Of a stretch of 64,000 nucleotides of DNA, positions 45,881 to 59,700 are shown in pieces (the first letter of the stretch is position 1; every line of letters starts with the position of its first letter). Made by a program: the position numbers and the translations under genes. The stretch covers positions 33,168,670-33,232,669 of the forward strand of contig NC_068344.1 of NCBI RefSeq assembly GCF_014633365.1. Direction: 5' to 3'. Source of the stretch: Diospyros lotus. Taxonomy: Eukaryota; Streptophyta; Magnoliopsida; Ericales; Ebenaceae. Below the pieces are notes generated by a model. The model worked only from the letters and a program-made list of their open reading frames with translations, was not told where the DNA came from and searched no databases.

Positions 45881-46655
45881 CCCCTCCCCAACTGAAAAAA
45901 AAAAAAAAGAAAAAAAAAATTTATCATCGATCAATTTACAAAAATGATGCTCAGACTACGTTGATGTTGGTGGGATAATCAATGGCTGGAGGCTGGAGGC
46001 TGGAGGTGGCCTCAAAGTTTCAGTTGGGTTGATGATCTCCAGCGGTGTCACTTTTTTTGTTTTGTTTTTGTTAGCTGAATCGACAGTGGCGGTCGTTGTT
46101 GGGCTAAATTATAGCGGCGTGGATTCATATTATTGTCTTGATCCCCAAATGATAGTTTAGTCTAACTTTGGAGAATGAGATGATGGAAGGTTGCATAGTT
46201 ATAGGAAGTGTGTCACAGGAGATGTGCTATGAAGCACAAATAACGTTTGGGATGAATTGTTTTAGACACAACATCTCATTGCACACTTTGAAATTAATTT
46301 GTGTCAAAATGCCCAACCAAACATATCATATTATTTTCTAATATTTCTTACAATAGGAGCTTTCATGACATTCACCTCTGTCACAAAATCTTGCTTGTAT
46401 ATTGGTTAAACAAATTAGAGCCATATTATAATTCTAAAAGTATAAGTTAAAATAAACTATATTATAAAAACAACATAGATTTGTATTTACAGATCTTCTC
46501 TTAATTTTAAATTTTATGATAAGAGTTATCTATTATTGAAAATATATATTGAGACTTTTTAGCCACATTTATTCTCTATTAAGAAATCCCAGCCGTTTAC
46601 GTCAGGTATGGAATCCTAACCGTTCATTCTGCTCTTTATCATGTATTATATACCT
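45880..46655. repeat. Segmental duplication, partner of 21100-21521 and 23538-23860
   Basis: Uninterrupted version of the segment that holds the RTE LINE in the other copy. No gene is visible. Confidence 0.8.
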
Positions 46656-46686
46656 ACATGAGATGACTTTGAGTTCATTTTGACAG

Positions 46687-47462
46687 TGATGCACCTGGGA
46701 AGCATAATTTTGATCTCTTGAAAAAACTCGTTTTGCCCGATGGGTCGATCCTCAGGGCCCGCTTACCCGGCCGGCCCACCAAAGATTGCCTCATCTCCAA
46801 CCCGCCCCGTGATGGTATTAAGTGAGCATTTTGCATCGACTCTCGTCTATGAGCACTCCTATTTTAGCTATACTTGTGCTTGAAATATAATTCTGATCTT
46901 TAATGATGATTGAATTTCAATAAGTTTTAGTCGTCTTCTTACCATATAATTCTGAACTATTGGTTTTGACTGGGATTTGGGCCATTTTGTTATTTTGTCT
47001 TACTGACCAAAATTTGCTTGGTTGAAGATATGGAACATGAGAACTAGTACATTGGAGTGCTTGCAGTCTACTACCATCTAAGCCGCGGGCTGGTCACACT
47101 GCCTTACAATGCTGCAATGCCCATATCCCTAAAGGTCGTCGAACATGAAATCTTCACCGTTACACCCATCAAGGTATTGGTCCCTGGCTTTAGCTTCGCA
47201 TCCTGGGGGCTCATTGACATGTTCAATGCTGGTGTGGTGGAGCAATTGAAGGGCTCAAATATGAAGTTAAAGCAGGTGCCAATTTGTCTGAACTAGAAGA
47301 TGGGTATAGAGGTGAAGGAAATGAATTGGCCGCAGAGAAGATTGAGAACTTGAGCTCGGAATTGGTTGCCATTGTCTGGATGGAGGTTAAAGGGCGTGGC
47401 CGGTTTTGGTGCTTATTCGTCTGCTAAGCCAAGGAAGTGCACTGTGGGATCAATGAAATATG
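46687..47462 (+). pseudogene. Raffinose synthase (galactinol-sucrose galactosyltransferase) remnant
   Basis: Two exon-like pieces of the seed-imbibition/raffinose-synthase family (glycoside hydrolase family 36) are present. The first (46687-46821) reads [17 protein letters not shown] and [17 protein letters not shown]. After an intron-like gap, the second (from about 47028) reads KIWNM, then RGLVTLPYNAAMPISLKV, EHEIFTVTPIKVLVPGFSFA and GLIDMFNAG. A frameshift follows, then YEVKAGANLSELEDGY and FGAYSSAKPRKCTVGS in another frame. The family enzyme moves galactose from galactinol to sucrose. Most of the protein, including the catalytic region, is missing, so this is a relic. Confidence 0.85.
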
Positions 47463-48455
47463 TATTACTTATTTATTTGTAGTACTAGATATTCTTAATC
47501 ATATCCTAATAATATATATATATATATATATAAAGAGAGAGATAAAGGCAGCGAGGACATGTGCACATTAAAGGACAAACAGACAACATAAATCGATATA
47601 GAAAGAAGTTACATGCCAATGGTTAGAAATTTCATAAAAATACTTGACAATAAAAACTTTACGCGTTTCAAGGTCATTAAATCGGTGAGAAAATATCAAA
47701 AAAATCACTCCAATCGAAGTATTTATGCACATGATTTAAAATAAAAACTTTAGCTAACTACAATATCTAATAAAAAAAACATATATCAAATAGAATATTA
47801 ATTACCGAAAGGGAAACATGAAAAGATAAAAGAAAGAAAAAATATACCAATCAGGCCATGCGAGACTGTACATAGTTTAGGTGTCTACTCAAAACATTCT
47901 AACACGACATTATGTGCACTATTATGAAAAGAAACATATTAAGTTGGCAGAAGCTCGCTTTGTCGTCTATTTTCTCCCGGATAACATTCTATCAATTTCT
48001 TTTGTGAAGAGCATCAACCCATATATTTGAAGATTTATATATTAATAGTTCTTCAAAAGATGATATATATTTGTTACAATTCCTTATTAAAAAGTATTGG
48101 ATATTTCAGCTTCTCATTAAAATACTCATTGTCATGTGCCATTAAGACAAACCAGAGGAGGAGTATTGAGGAGACTAAATGTCATCATGTGTCTTAAGCT
48201 ACCTAATCAAGTTATTTGAGTCATTCACCACAAACTTAAGCTCAACTAGCAAAACAAATTAACCTGACAAAAAATAAAGTAATCTCAGCTCCTGATGTAA
48301 ATTCTGAAAAAAAATCAATTTCTTTGCAAGAAATGAGACCATTTCCTTGTAGCATTTCTGTGGGTGTTCATATCAAGAGTTAAGGTTATTGGGATTTCTA
48401 ATTTGATGTTTCATAGTACTTATCAATAACAACATTTAAACTTCTCTAATTTCTA
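47463..48455. other. AT-rich intergenic DNA
   Basis: TA microsatellite at about 47510-47530, then AT-rich sequence. 48230-48455 resembles the 3' flank of the RLP genes in diverged form (TCTCAGCTCCTGATGTAAA). No gene is visible. Confidence 0.5.
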
Positions 48456-49082
48456 CTACTTCAGTGATAGTGATTTTGCTTTTTTAGTCCCTCTGTATTT
48501 CTGTCTTATACCTTCAATCATCCTCACAACCCATGGGGGTTTCCCTGTAATGAATATTACATATCCCCTAAGGCCAAGAACTAATCTGCATCCATAACAT
48601 GGCAATATGCCTACCCAATTAAGGCCATTTGAAGATTGTGAATCCTCTTCTGCTGTTGCTTGTGGTGCTTGAGGATAGCTGCATGCCTTTGACATTGGTG
48701 GTCCACATAAGCCCAGGTTTCCAACATAAGAATTATTTGAAAATGTAGCAAATTGTCCTCCTTGAGGTATTCGTCTAGTTAATTGATTCTGCGAAAAGTT
48801 TAGAACTCCCAAGAGAATTTAAATTTGTTAATTGCATCAAGATCTCCTCGACAAGCTTACTTGAAGAGAGGTCTAACCATTCGAGCATTATCAAATTCTC
48901 AAGAGACTTTGATATATCCCTTGTAAGGCTATAGTGAGATAAGTTAAAGCCTCGAATTGAAATTAGTTTGCCAATCATCTCTGGAATTGCTCCTTGAAAT
49001 TTGCTTCTCAATAGATTAATGGCTGTGAAAATGGTCAAAACTTTCTCCATTTATAATGCTTGAACCCTTGATCCCCATGGAC
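48456..49082 (-). pseudogene. RLP pseudogene D, 3' part
   Basis: Minus-strand pieces encode the C-terminal LRRs (LEWLDLSSSKLVEEI) and, after a frameshift near 48800, RRIPQGGQFATFSNNSYVGN, LGLCGPPMSKACS and a damaged membrane helix (YGCRLVLGLRGYVIFITG) in which GxxxGxxxG is lost. It is more diverged from B and C than they are from each other. The upstream half lies at 52351-52880, on the other side of hAT copy 2. Confidence 0.85.
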
Positions 49083-52000
49083 CAGGGGCGGATCCAGCCC
49101 ACGGGCAGGGTGGGATGGATCCCATCCAATTTTTTTAAAAAATAAATTTTTAGCCCAAAAATGATGATTTTTTTTCCCAACCCACCCCCAACAAGCCCAA
49201 AGCCAAACCCAACTATATTGCCAGCCCCAACCCAATCTCTAATCTCTAATTCTCAAACCTAAACCCAAAGGTTCTAAACCTAAACTCAAATCCTCTTTGG
49301 CCAGGCGGCGATCCTCTTCTTCTTGTCTCAGCCGTCAGCTCTCTTCAATCTTCACCTCTTCCTCAGCATTCAACAAATTTACATTGTAAGCCATCTCTTC
49401 TCTCTACCTCTTTCATTTATCTCGTACAAATTTGTTTAAAGTGTGTTTGGATCGCAAGAAAGAAGGAAAGAAAAAGAGAGAGTGAGAGAGAGAAAAAGTT
49501 GAGGCGGCAAAAGAAAATGGCTGGAGGGCGTTTCGCCGGGGATGGCCCACGCCGGGCGGGAGCTTCACCGGCCGGTTGACTGTAAATATTCTACACATTT
49601 TTCAGGAAAAAAATATAAATATTCTACACATTTTCTTCTTTATAGAAGAACTCAATATCCGTCTTCTTTCAAGCACGGCTGGTACCCAGCTATTATTCTC
49701 TCAATCGACTTTTTCCTTTTCCATGATATATGTTTTCTGGAGTGTTTTATTTATTTTCTTATTTATTTCTTTTTATACTCAAACCATTTTATTCATTATT
49801 TATTGGGTTTTTCACTCTTTAACTTGAAGTTGTTGTTGCTCCAGCATTATCCAGCCAATGGGCAGAGTTGGCTGGAGCCGGGAGCATTATTTGTTGCTCC
49901 AGCTCTCTATTTTGTTGTTGCTCCAGCGTTATTTATTTTCTTATTTATTTTCTCTGGAAAAATCATTAGGATTTAGATTGCCATCAATTTAAGCATGCTT
50001 CAATACCCAACTCATCTTGTCAACACATCATTTAAGATATAAATATAGAAATTTTCTTCTACTAAGGATATTTGGTAAAAGATAGTGATATACAAGAGTT
50101 GATTGCAAAAATTCTTGTTCTTGGAAGGCATGTAGTGGGTATCCCTTCTTACTCTAGAGACTAAAAGATTACAGGTAAGTTAATTTATTTGATTATGTTC
50201 TATTTAATGTGTTTTTCTATTTTGTTTTGACTAATTTAACACCTATGATGGGTTTAGGAAATAGGATTTTAGGGTTTAACTACTGTATTTAGCTTTGCTA
50301 ATTGTTATTTGACCACTGCATTTAGTTAGGAATTGCCCTGGCTGGGATTTGTTAATTATAATTGAATATTTGAATTGTCTTGGCTGAGATTTGTTACTTC
50401 TGATTGAATATTTGAATTGCTCTGATTCGGATTTTGTTAATTGTGATATATAGGTCTATTAAAATGCACAAACAGAATCGTTTGCTTGTAAAGATCTCCA
50501 TAGAGAGTGTGAAGTGGTTAGCATTGCAAAGGTTGTCTATTTAGAGGTCATGATGAGTCTCCTGACTCTACTAATCATGGGAATTATATTGAATTAATCA
50601 AATTGTACAGAAGAGCAAATGAAGAAATTGATGTTGTTCTAGAAAATGTAGCTAAAAATGCCATGTACATATCACCAGATATTCAGAAAGAGATATTGAA
50701 AATTATTGTTGATTGTGTGCGACATAAAATTCGTGAAGAAATTGGAGATGCTAAATTTTGCATTATTGTTGATGAAGCATGCGATGAATCATATAAAGAA
50801 CAAATGGTTATTATTTTGAGATATGTTGATACCAATGGATTTGTTAGAGAACGATTTTTTGAAGTTGTTATTGTCAAAGATGCAAATGCATTGATTTTGA
50901 AAAAAGAGACATGTACTGTATTAAGTCAATACAATCTCCTAGTTACAAATTTATGAGGTCAGGGGTATGATGGTGCTAGCAACATGCGGGGGAATGGAAC
51001 GGATTGCAAACATTATTTCTTAGAGAATGCCCATCTGCTTATTCATTCATTGTTTTGCTCATCGACTACAATTAGTTTTAGTGACAGGAGAAGTTCCAAC
51101 TAGTTCTAGGGCTAATCAGGTTTGTACTTTGCAACGAGCTGGGGCTACTTGTTGGAGTTCACATTTTGCCTCTTAAAAAATTGATTGAGATGTTTGGTTC
51201 TATTTGTACACTTTTTGAAAATCTTATTGATAAGGGGTCGAACAACAGTGTACGTGGGAGGCTAAAGATGTTTTGAAAGTTATGAAAACATTTGAGTTTG
51301 TATTTATCTTGTCGTTGATGCATGAAGTGTTAGAAAAATTTGATATTTTGTGTCAAGCATTGGAAATGAAAGATCAAGATATTTTGAATGCAATTGATTT
51401 TGTCTCAAGTACAAAGCTTCTTCTTCAAGAGATGCATGATGATCTGTGGGAAAGTTTTATATGGCATGTGGTGCAATTTTGTAGAAGTCATGATGTTGAT
51501 GTGCCAGAGTTAATTGATCGTTATATGGATGAGACAAGACATTCTTGTTAATAGAAAAATAACTTTATAATGGAAGACTACTATTACTTTCAGATATTCA
51601 ATGCTGTAATAGATTTTCAGTTGATTGAGCTGAATAATAGATTTACGGAAAAAATAATAGAACTTCTTAAGCTATACAAGGCTTTAAATCCTACTAATGG
51701 TTTCAAATCATTCTCTATAGATACTATTTGTAGTCTAGCTGAGGAATTTTATTGTTTGGATTTTAATAAAGAAGAGATAAGAGATTTGAGGAGACAGTTG
51801 GATCATTACAAGTTTGATGTACTTCAGCATCTGCTGTTTCAGAATCTTACTTCTTTTTTTCAATTATGTCAGATGTTGGTTGAAACGAAAAAGTCACGTC
51901 ATTATTTCTTAATTGATAGGTTGATTCGTCTAGTGTTGACTCTTTCAGTTTCTACAATAATGAATCTCGTCAAAATATTGCTTCGCAATCAAATGGAGAA

Positions 52001-52350
52001 TAAATTTCTAGCAAACACCATAATTATCTATATTGAGAGTGAGATTACTCTTGGTATTGATACAGAGGTACTCACTGACGAGTTTGATCTTTGACAAGTT
52101 TGATCTTTTGGGGAATCACAAGTTGTCTCTTTAAGTAGTTTTATAACATATTTGTATTGCACATTTTTTATATTTTTTGTTATTTTTTACTTTCTTTTTT
52201 TAAATTAATGAATTGTTTTAAATATATATATAAAGTTCATTAAATATCCATTTTTATTATTTTTTTTGTTATTCTCCTATTGTTGAAGTTTACAATAGAT
52301 TTTTTCTTTTTTTTTTAAGCCCGCCGGTAAAAAATCCTAGATTCCCCTGG
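49083..52350 (+). mobile_element. hAT element, copy 2, 3.3 kb, inserted in RLP pseudogene D
   Basis: Left end CAGGGGCGGATCCAG and right end ...CCCCTGG share CAGGGG as a short inverted repeat. CCATGGAC (49075-49082) and CCATGGTC (52351-52358) form an 8-bp target duplication with one mismatch, within codons for the RLP sequence DSLTMV. The left 1.4 kb is non-coding, and the transposase remnant is at 50560-52094. Confidence 0.82.
50560..52094 (+). pseudogene. hAT transposase (DUF4371/ZMYM1-like), copy 2
   Basis: The 5' ORF (50603-50956) carries the DUF4371 core: ENVAKNAMYISPDIQKEI, FCIIVDEACDESYKEQM, RERFFEVV. A TGA at 50954 stands where the family continues RGQGYDGASNMRG, which can be read just after it in the next bases. 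Further pieces at 51273-51551 and 51570-52094 give the middle part and C-terminus. The hAT dimerisation motif is damaged because the ATTER block is deleted. A stretch present in copy 1 (about 2120-2165) is missing near 51085. Not functional. Confidence 0.85.
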
Positions 52351-52880
52351 CCATGGTCAAGGAATCAAGATAATAATCATCACCGATGCCAATGTATTGG
52401 AGTTTATAGTTGGCCTTGCTGAAATTCATCATAGCGTTATATGACAGGGATCTGAGATTTCAAATTGAATCAAGTAATTGTCTGGAGAAACTTGTGAACA
52501 GAAGAACCAGTGGCTGATGTGAACTGTTGGAGTTTATAAATCTGGGAAAGTTATCAATGAGAGTATTGTTAAAGCATATATGACAGCTGGAATATTGTAT
52601 TTGGGAGTCGTCCATGCAATTCACACCCTTCAAGATCTAGGGATGTTAAAGAAGTGAGATTAAGGAAATATGTAACAAGCAATTCAAATCCAATTTTCTT
52701 GAATCTCAAACCATCATCATAAGAGTTGGAGATGAAATAACTGTGTCAAGTAAGAAAGTTCCATTGGGATTTTTCTTGAAAAAACTGAGAAGATAGTAGG
52801 AAATTAACCGACGGGTTGAAGGTGAAGCAAAGCACAGCAGCTCTGCTGTGGGCAGCAGCAGCAATAACAGCAATGAGAGT
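52351..52880 (-). pseudogene. RLP pseudogene D, 5' part (exon 1/exon 2 deletion fusion)
   Basis: Almost base-for-base equal to 7964-8392. It adds, at 52800-52880, a worn LRR N-cap (AELLCFASPS, compare AEQSSALLEF). Many stops. Confidence 0.8.
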
Positions 52881-53740
52881 ATTGTTCTTTTATGTTCTTC
52901 ACCCAACGCCAAAGGCATCTTTTTTTCCAGTATTTTTTTGCTGTACTTTGAAAATTACATAATTATGAAAAATTGAAGTGATTCTAATGAAGCTATTCTT
53001 CATGATGCAAAGGCTCATGCATGCCTTTGACAAAACTTATAAAAGAAATTACATATTAACTCATTGTTTCATACAGTTCACCCTACCAACAAAAAGTTGT
53101 AAAAAGGAAAACAAATATAAAACAACATACAGACATAAACATATATTGTTAAGCACCAATCTAAACTCCTTGAAATGAAAAAAAAAAAAAAAAGAAGAAA
53201 AATTAATCAAAGGTTCTAGATTTGGTGTTATAATATTTTGATTTTGTGATTATATTCAACATAAAAATGATAAAACAATTCTCATGCACTTGATTTCATC
53301 TTCAGAAAATGAAGCCACTGTTGCATCCACAAGCTCCATTAATCTACTCTTTTTGCTTTCATCTCAATCAATGTCTGTAATCATGTATAACACAAAGGTG
53401 TTAAAATCTTTTTAAAGTGAGTGAAAAACCAAATCCTTAGCTATTTTAAAGAAAATATACATCTCTTAATAGAAAGATTCAAATTATAGTCAATCAAATT
53501 TTAACAACTAAGTCACTGTTCAACTCAAAGTTAAACAGAAGTTGCAAAACCAAAGTAACTTAACATCAGAAGTAGAGTAGATGTATAGTCTCAGGTCTTG
53601 ATGTAAAATTCTGCACATTGAAGTTCATTGCAACACTAGCAACTAAATTAGTAAGGTAAATGAAATCCTTTCCCTGTAACATTTCCACATTCGTGTTGAT
53701 ATTAAGACTGAAGTTTCATAGTACTGACCAAGAAAATCTT
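52881..53740. other. 3' flank of gene C
   Basis: 53090-53740 is nearly identical to the 3' flank of gene B (32300-32974) and should contain the 3' UTR. An A-rich run lies at 53178. No further gene is visible. Confidence 0.6.
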
Positions 53741-56700
53741 TTACCTTCCATAATTTCTCCTGCATTTGCGGCCCTGACCCTGAGATTTCTTCTTCTGCCA
53801 CTCCCTGCATTTGTTTTCTGCACCTTCAATCATCCTCATAACCCCTCTGGGTTTTCCTGTAGAGAACATTAAATATCCTATAACGAGACCCAGTACCAAT
53901 CCACACCCGTAACCTGACAGTATGACTCCCCAGTCGAAACCATCTGAAGATTGTGAATCCTTTTCTTTTGCTGGCTGGGGTGCATCAGGATTGCTGCATG
54001 ACTTCGACATCGGTCGTCCACATAAGCCCAAGTTTCCAACATAAGATTCGTTTGAGAATGTATCAAATTGTGGTCCTTGAGGTATTCGTCCAGCTAGTTG
54101 ATTATGCGAAAGGTTTAGAACTCCAAGAGAATTTAAGGCTGTTAGCTGTTTCGGGATCTCCCCGACAAGCTTATTGGAAGAGAGGTCTAACCATTCAATC
54201 TTTGTCAATTTTCCAAGAGACTTCGGTATGCGCCCTGTAAGGCTGTTGTGAGATAAGTTCAACCCTCGAACTGAAGTTAGCTTTCCAATTATCTCTGGAA
54301 TTTCTCCTTCAAATTTGTTTCTCGATAGATCAATGGCTATGAAAATGGTCAACACTCTCTCCATTTCAAGCACTGAACCTTTGATAACCATGGTCAAGGA
54401 ATCAAGATAATAATCAGAAGTATTTTGGCCAATGTATTCGAGTGTATAGTTGGCTTCGCTGATGTTCATCATAGCAGTAAAATTTCTAAAATATGTTGTT
54501 GGTAGTGGACCAGTGAAACAATTTTCTGACAAGTCCATAACTCGCAAGCTGGGGAAGGGATATTTAGTCTTGGAGATTGAAATGGGTCCATGGAATCTGT
54601 TGGCTCTCAAGGTAAGAACTCGCAAATTTGTCAAATTTTCCAACCAGTGTGGGTACATATCAGAGAAGTTGTTTCTTCCGAGATCTAGCACTTCTAGGAC
54701 TCTGCAATTGACTAAAGATTTCGGCACTGGTCCTTGGAATCCATTGCCATTAAGTTTGATAGTTTCCAAGTGATTATGTCTCACAAATGTGTCAGGGACA
54801 ATCCCGGAAAGGTTATTGCTTCCCAAATCAAGAACAACTAATTCAGTGAGGTTTCCCACACATTTTGGAATCACACCACTGAAGTTATTATTTGACACAT
54901 CAAGAGCCCTGAGGGCATTTTGACTGCAGAGCATGTCGAAGTTTAAGTCACCACTAAAGTTATTTGATGAGATAATCAGATGGGTAAGCACTTCGAGTTT
55001 GAACATTGAACTCCCAAGTGTACCAGTTAGCGTGTTGTGCTCCAGATTTATGAACTTCAGAGAACTGGAATTTATCTCATTTACGTGTCCCGTGAGCATA
55101 TTGTGATTTAGCTGCAGGGAAGACAAAGTCGGCAAAGCAAATAACCAAGGTGGAATTGTACCGGTGATACAGTTATGATCTAAGGATAAATATTGCAAAT
55201 TGGATAGTCCGATTAATCGTGAAGGAAGAGGACCTGTGAAATGATAACTCCCGATCAGATTTTGTTAGATTTTCATTGAAGTAAGAAAATTCAATCATTC
55301 ACTAAGCAAATGAATGAAACATTATGTTATTACACTAATTAAGTCATAAATAAAATATATTTATTTATTTTAAAATACTAAATAATATAAAATTTCTAAA
55401 TATTAAATTCATCATTTATCATATTATACATTCGACTTAAGTCTATTTTAGTCCTTTGTGCGTTTAGATCTTCTATCCTTGTTCATTATGGTTTTCCTCT
55501 TTTATTGAGGGTGTGATTTCCTTTTGGTTGTTTGGTGCGGGGTATGCCTTACCTGCGTTTGTAGGTTTGGCCTTTTTTTTTAATATAATTCTTATTTACA
55601 GAAAAAAAAAATCTTAATATAAAATTAGACTAACTAATGATCTAATTGTGACATATTTAAGATTAATTCTTTAAATTTATACCTATTTGTACATGTAGAT
55701 AATAACATCACAAATAAAAATATACACATACACATATATATATATATATGATAAACTCGTAAACTCGAATCGGTAAATTTGGACTGATAAACTCGTGAAT
55801 CGGGTCTGATTCTATAAAAACCTGATCTTACAAGTGAGTTGACTCGTTTTATATCTCATGACTCGTAAACTTGTACGAATTGGCTCATGATTTTAACAAC
55901 AATGAACATGTTGTAACTTACATGCAAGGCATTCAAAATTGGCAAAGCAAATAACCCAGATAGAATTATACCAGTGATATAGTTATGATCCAAAACTAAT
56001 GTTTGCAAATAATTGGATAGTCCGGTTAATTGTGAAGGAAGAGGACATGTGAAATAATAATTCCCAATAAGATTTTATTAGATTTGCATTGAAGCCAGAA
56101 AATTAAATCATTCACTAAGCAAATGAATGAAACATTATGCGATTATACTAATTAAGTCATAAATAAAATATATATATTTATTTTAAAATATTAAATAATA
56201 TAAAATTTCTAAATATTAAATCCATCATTTATTATCAATTCTTCATTCATCCATCTATAATCAAAATTTCAAACAACAAACATTACCATCATCATCAACA
56301 AATATTGTTAAATATAAATAAAAATACTAAGTCATAAAAACAATAAATATTGTTTAATTTCTATATTATATCATTACACTAATTAAGTTATCAATATCAA
56401 AAAGATATATTTATTTCTTGCTAATTATCAATCTTAATATAAAACTAGTTCATCTCCTATGCGATGCACGAAAATTCATATGTATTAAATTTATTTAAAA
56501 TTGACAACTTCATAACTATAAATTCCATCTACATGTTTTATGAACTACACATTTTTCATAAGCTAATAATTAATTTAACATATGATAAATATAAATAGAT
56601 TATATAAAATAATAAATAATATGACAACATATAATAAATTAGTAACATGAATAATAAAAATATAAAACATAATAAAAATTTCAAAAGAAATATGACAACA

Positions 56701-59700
56701 TATGATAAATATAAATAGCCTATACAAAATATTAATTTTGTCAAAATAATTTAAACAACTTATTTAAAACAATTCAATTTTGTCTAAATAACTAAATTTA
56801 ACATAACCTATAAACTAATTATTTTTCAAAATTAAGTAGTAACATAAACATATATAAGATTTGTACTTTTTTTGCATAGTTTAAAACTAATTAAGGGTTT
56901 TGGAGTTTTGAGTGGTGGCTTTATTGAGAGAGAATGAGAGGTAAATTATGAGAAATAAAATAAAAAATTAAATTTATTTTTTTTAAAAAATATACTTGGC
57001 GTATTTGGCGGTATTACTTGAATCTCAATATTTCTTTTGATTTAAAAAAGTCTCATTTTTCTGTAATTTATTTTAATTAAAATTTTATGTTAATATTTAA
57101 AAATTAATAATATGAATTAGATTTTGCCTCTTTATATACCAGTATGCTTACACATTCTCCAAACACTATTCAACCATGAATAAAACCATTTACAGGGTTC
57201 CAAGAATTACACGTTTTTCACAAATTTAGACTTAATTAATGATCTATAAAAATTTCATTTTGGGTAAGCAAAAAAATAAACAAAATATAATAAAATATCT
57301 AAATAAAAAATGGAAATGGGTGGGGAAAAAAATTTGAGAGTTGTTTTGTTATAATATATATATAGATTAGACTCATCCATAATCTAATTGTGATATATTT
57401 AAGATTAATTATTTGAATCTGCACCTATTTGTACATGTAAATAATAACATCACAAATAAAAATGTACACATATATATGGTAAACTCCTAAATTCAGACTA
57501 GTAAACTCATAAATTTGGACTGATAAACTTGTGAATCGAGTCCAATTCTATAAAAACCTGATCTTACAAGTGAGTTGATTCATTTTATATCTCAAGACTC
57601 ATAAACTCATACGAGTTGACTTACAATTTTAACAACAATGAACATATTGTAACTTAGTTGTAAGGCATTCACAGTCAGCAAAGCAAATAATCCAAGAGAA
57701 ATTATACCGGTGATATGGTTATAACTCAGGGTTAATGATTGCAAATTGGGAAGTCCGGTAAATTGTGAAGGAAGAGGACCTGTGAAATGATAATTCCCAA
57801 TCAGATTTTGTTATATTTGCATTGAAGTAATAGATCTAAGCAAAGCAAATTAATGAAACATTATGCCATTACACTAATTAAGTCATAAATAAAAAATATA
57901 TATTTATTTTAAAATATTAAATAATAAAAAATTTCTAAATATTAAATCTATCATTTATCATCAATTCTTCATTCATCTATCCATAATCAAAATTTCAAAC
58001 AACAAACATTACCAACATCATCAACAGATATTGTTAAATATAAATACAAATACTAAGTCATAAAAATAACAAATATTATTAAATTTCTATATTATGTCAT
58101 TACATTAATTAAGTTATCAATATAAAAAAAAATTGTTTCTTACTAATCATCAATCTTAATATAAAATTAGACCAATCGATAATCTAATTGTGACATCTTT
58201 AAGATTAATTATTTGAATCTGCACCTATTTGTACATGTAGATAACAACATCACAAATAAAAATATACATACATATATATATATATATGGTAAACTCCTAA
58301 ACTCGGACCAATAAACTCGTAAATTCGGATTGGTAAACTCGTGAATCGGGTTCGATTCTATAAAAACCCGATCTTACAAGTGAATTAACTCGTTTTATAT
58401 CTCATGACTCAGAAACTCGTACGAGTTAACTTACGATTTTAATAACAATGAACATATTGTAACTTAGTTGTAAGGCATTCAAAGGCAGCAAAACAAATAA
58501 CCCAGATGGAATTGTACCGGTGAGATAGTTATGATCCAAGACTAACGTTTGCAAATTGGGTAGTTCGATTAATTGTGAAGGAAAAGGACCTGTAAAATGA
58601 TAATTTCCAATCAGATTTTGTTAGATTTGCATTGAAGTAATAGAACTAAGCAAAGCAAATTAATGAAACATTATGTCATTACACTAATTAAGTCATAAAT
58701 AAAAAATATATATTTATTTTAAAATATTAAATAATATAAAATTGCTAAATATTAAATCTATCATTTATCATCAATTCTTCATTTATCAATCCATAATCAA
58801 AATTTCAAACAACACACATTACCATTATCATCAACAAATATTGTTAAATATAAATACAAATACTAAGTCATAAAAATAATAAATATTGTTAAATTTCTAT
58901 ATTATGTCATTACACTAATTAAGTTATTAATATCAAAAAGATATATTTGTTTCTTGCTAATTATCAATTTTAATATAAAATTAGACCCATCTATAATCTA
59001 ATTGTGACATATTTAAGATTAATTATTTGAATTTGCACCTATTTGTACATGTAGATAACAACATTACAAATAAAAATGTACACACATATATATATGGTAA
59101 ACTCCTAAACTTGAATCGGTAAACTTATAAATTCAGATATGTAAACTCGTGATTCTAGTTCGATTCTATAAAAATTTGATCCTACAACAATGAATATATT
59201 GTAACTCAAATTTTAATAACAATGAATATATTATAACTTAGTTGCAAGGAAGACAAAGCCAGCAAAGTAAATAACCCAGGTGAAATTGTACCGGTGATAT
59301 AGCTATGATCCAAGTCTAATCTTTGTAATTTGGGTAGTCCAGTTACTCGTGAAGGAAGATGACATGTGAAATGATAATTCCCATTCAATTTCTAAAATAT
59401 GTTGTTGGTAGTGGACCAGTGAAACAATTTTCTGACAAGTCCATAACTCGCAAGCTGGGGAAGGGATGTTTAGTCTTGGGGATTGAAATGGGTCCATGGA
59501 ATCTGTTGGCTCTCAAGATAAGAACTCACAAATTTATCAAATTTTCCAACCAGTGTGGGTACATATCAGAGAAGTTGTTTCTTCCGAGATCTAGCACTTC
59601 TAGGACTCTGCAATTGACTAAAGATTTCGGCACTGGTCCTTGGAATCCATTGCCATTAAGTTTGATAGTTTCCAATTGATTATGTCTCACAAATGTGTCA

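Noticed and set aside
49413..49976. ORFs in the left part of hAT copy 2 as an extra gene
   Set aside because: Low-complexity, Phe/Leu-rich, no domain, and within the non-coding 5' part of the transposon.
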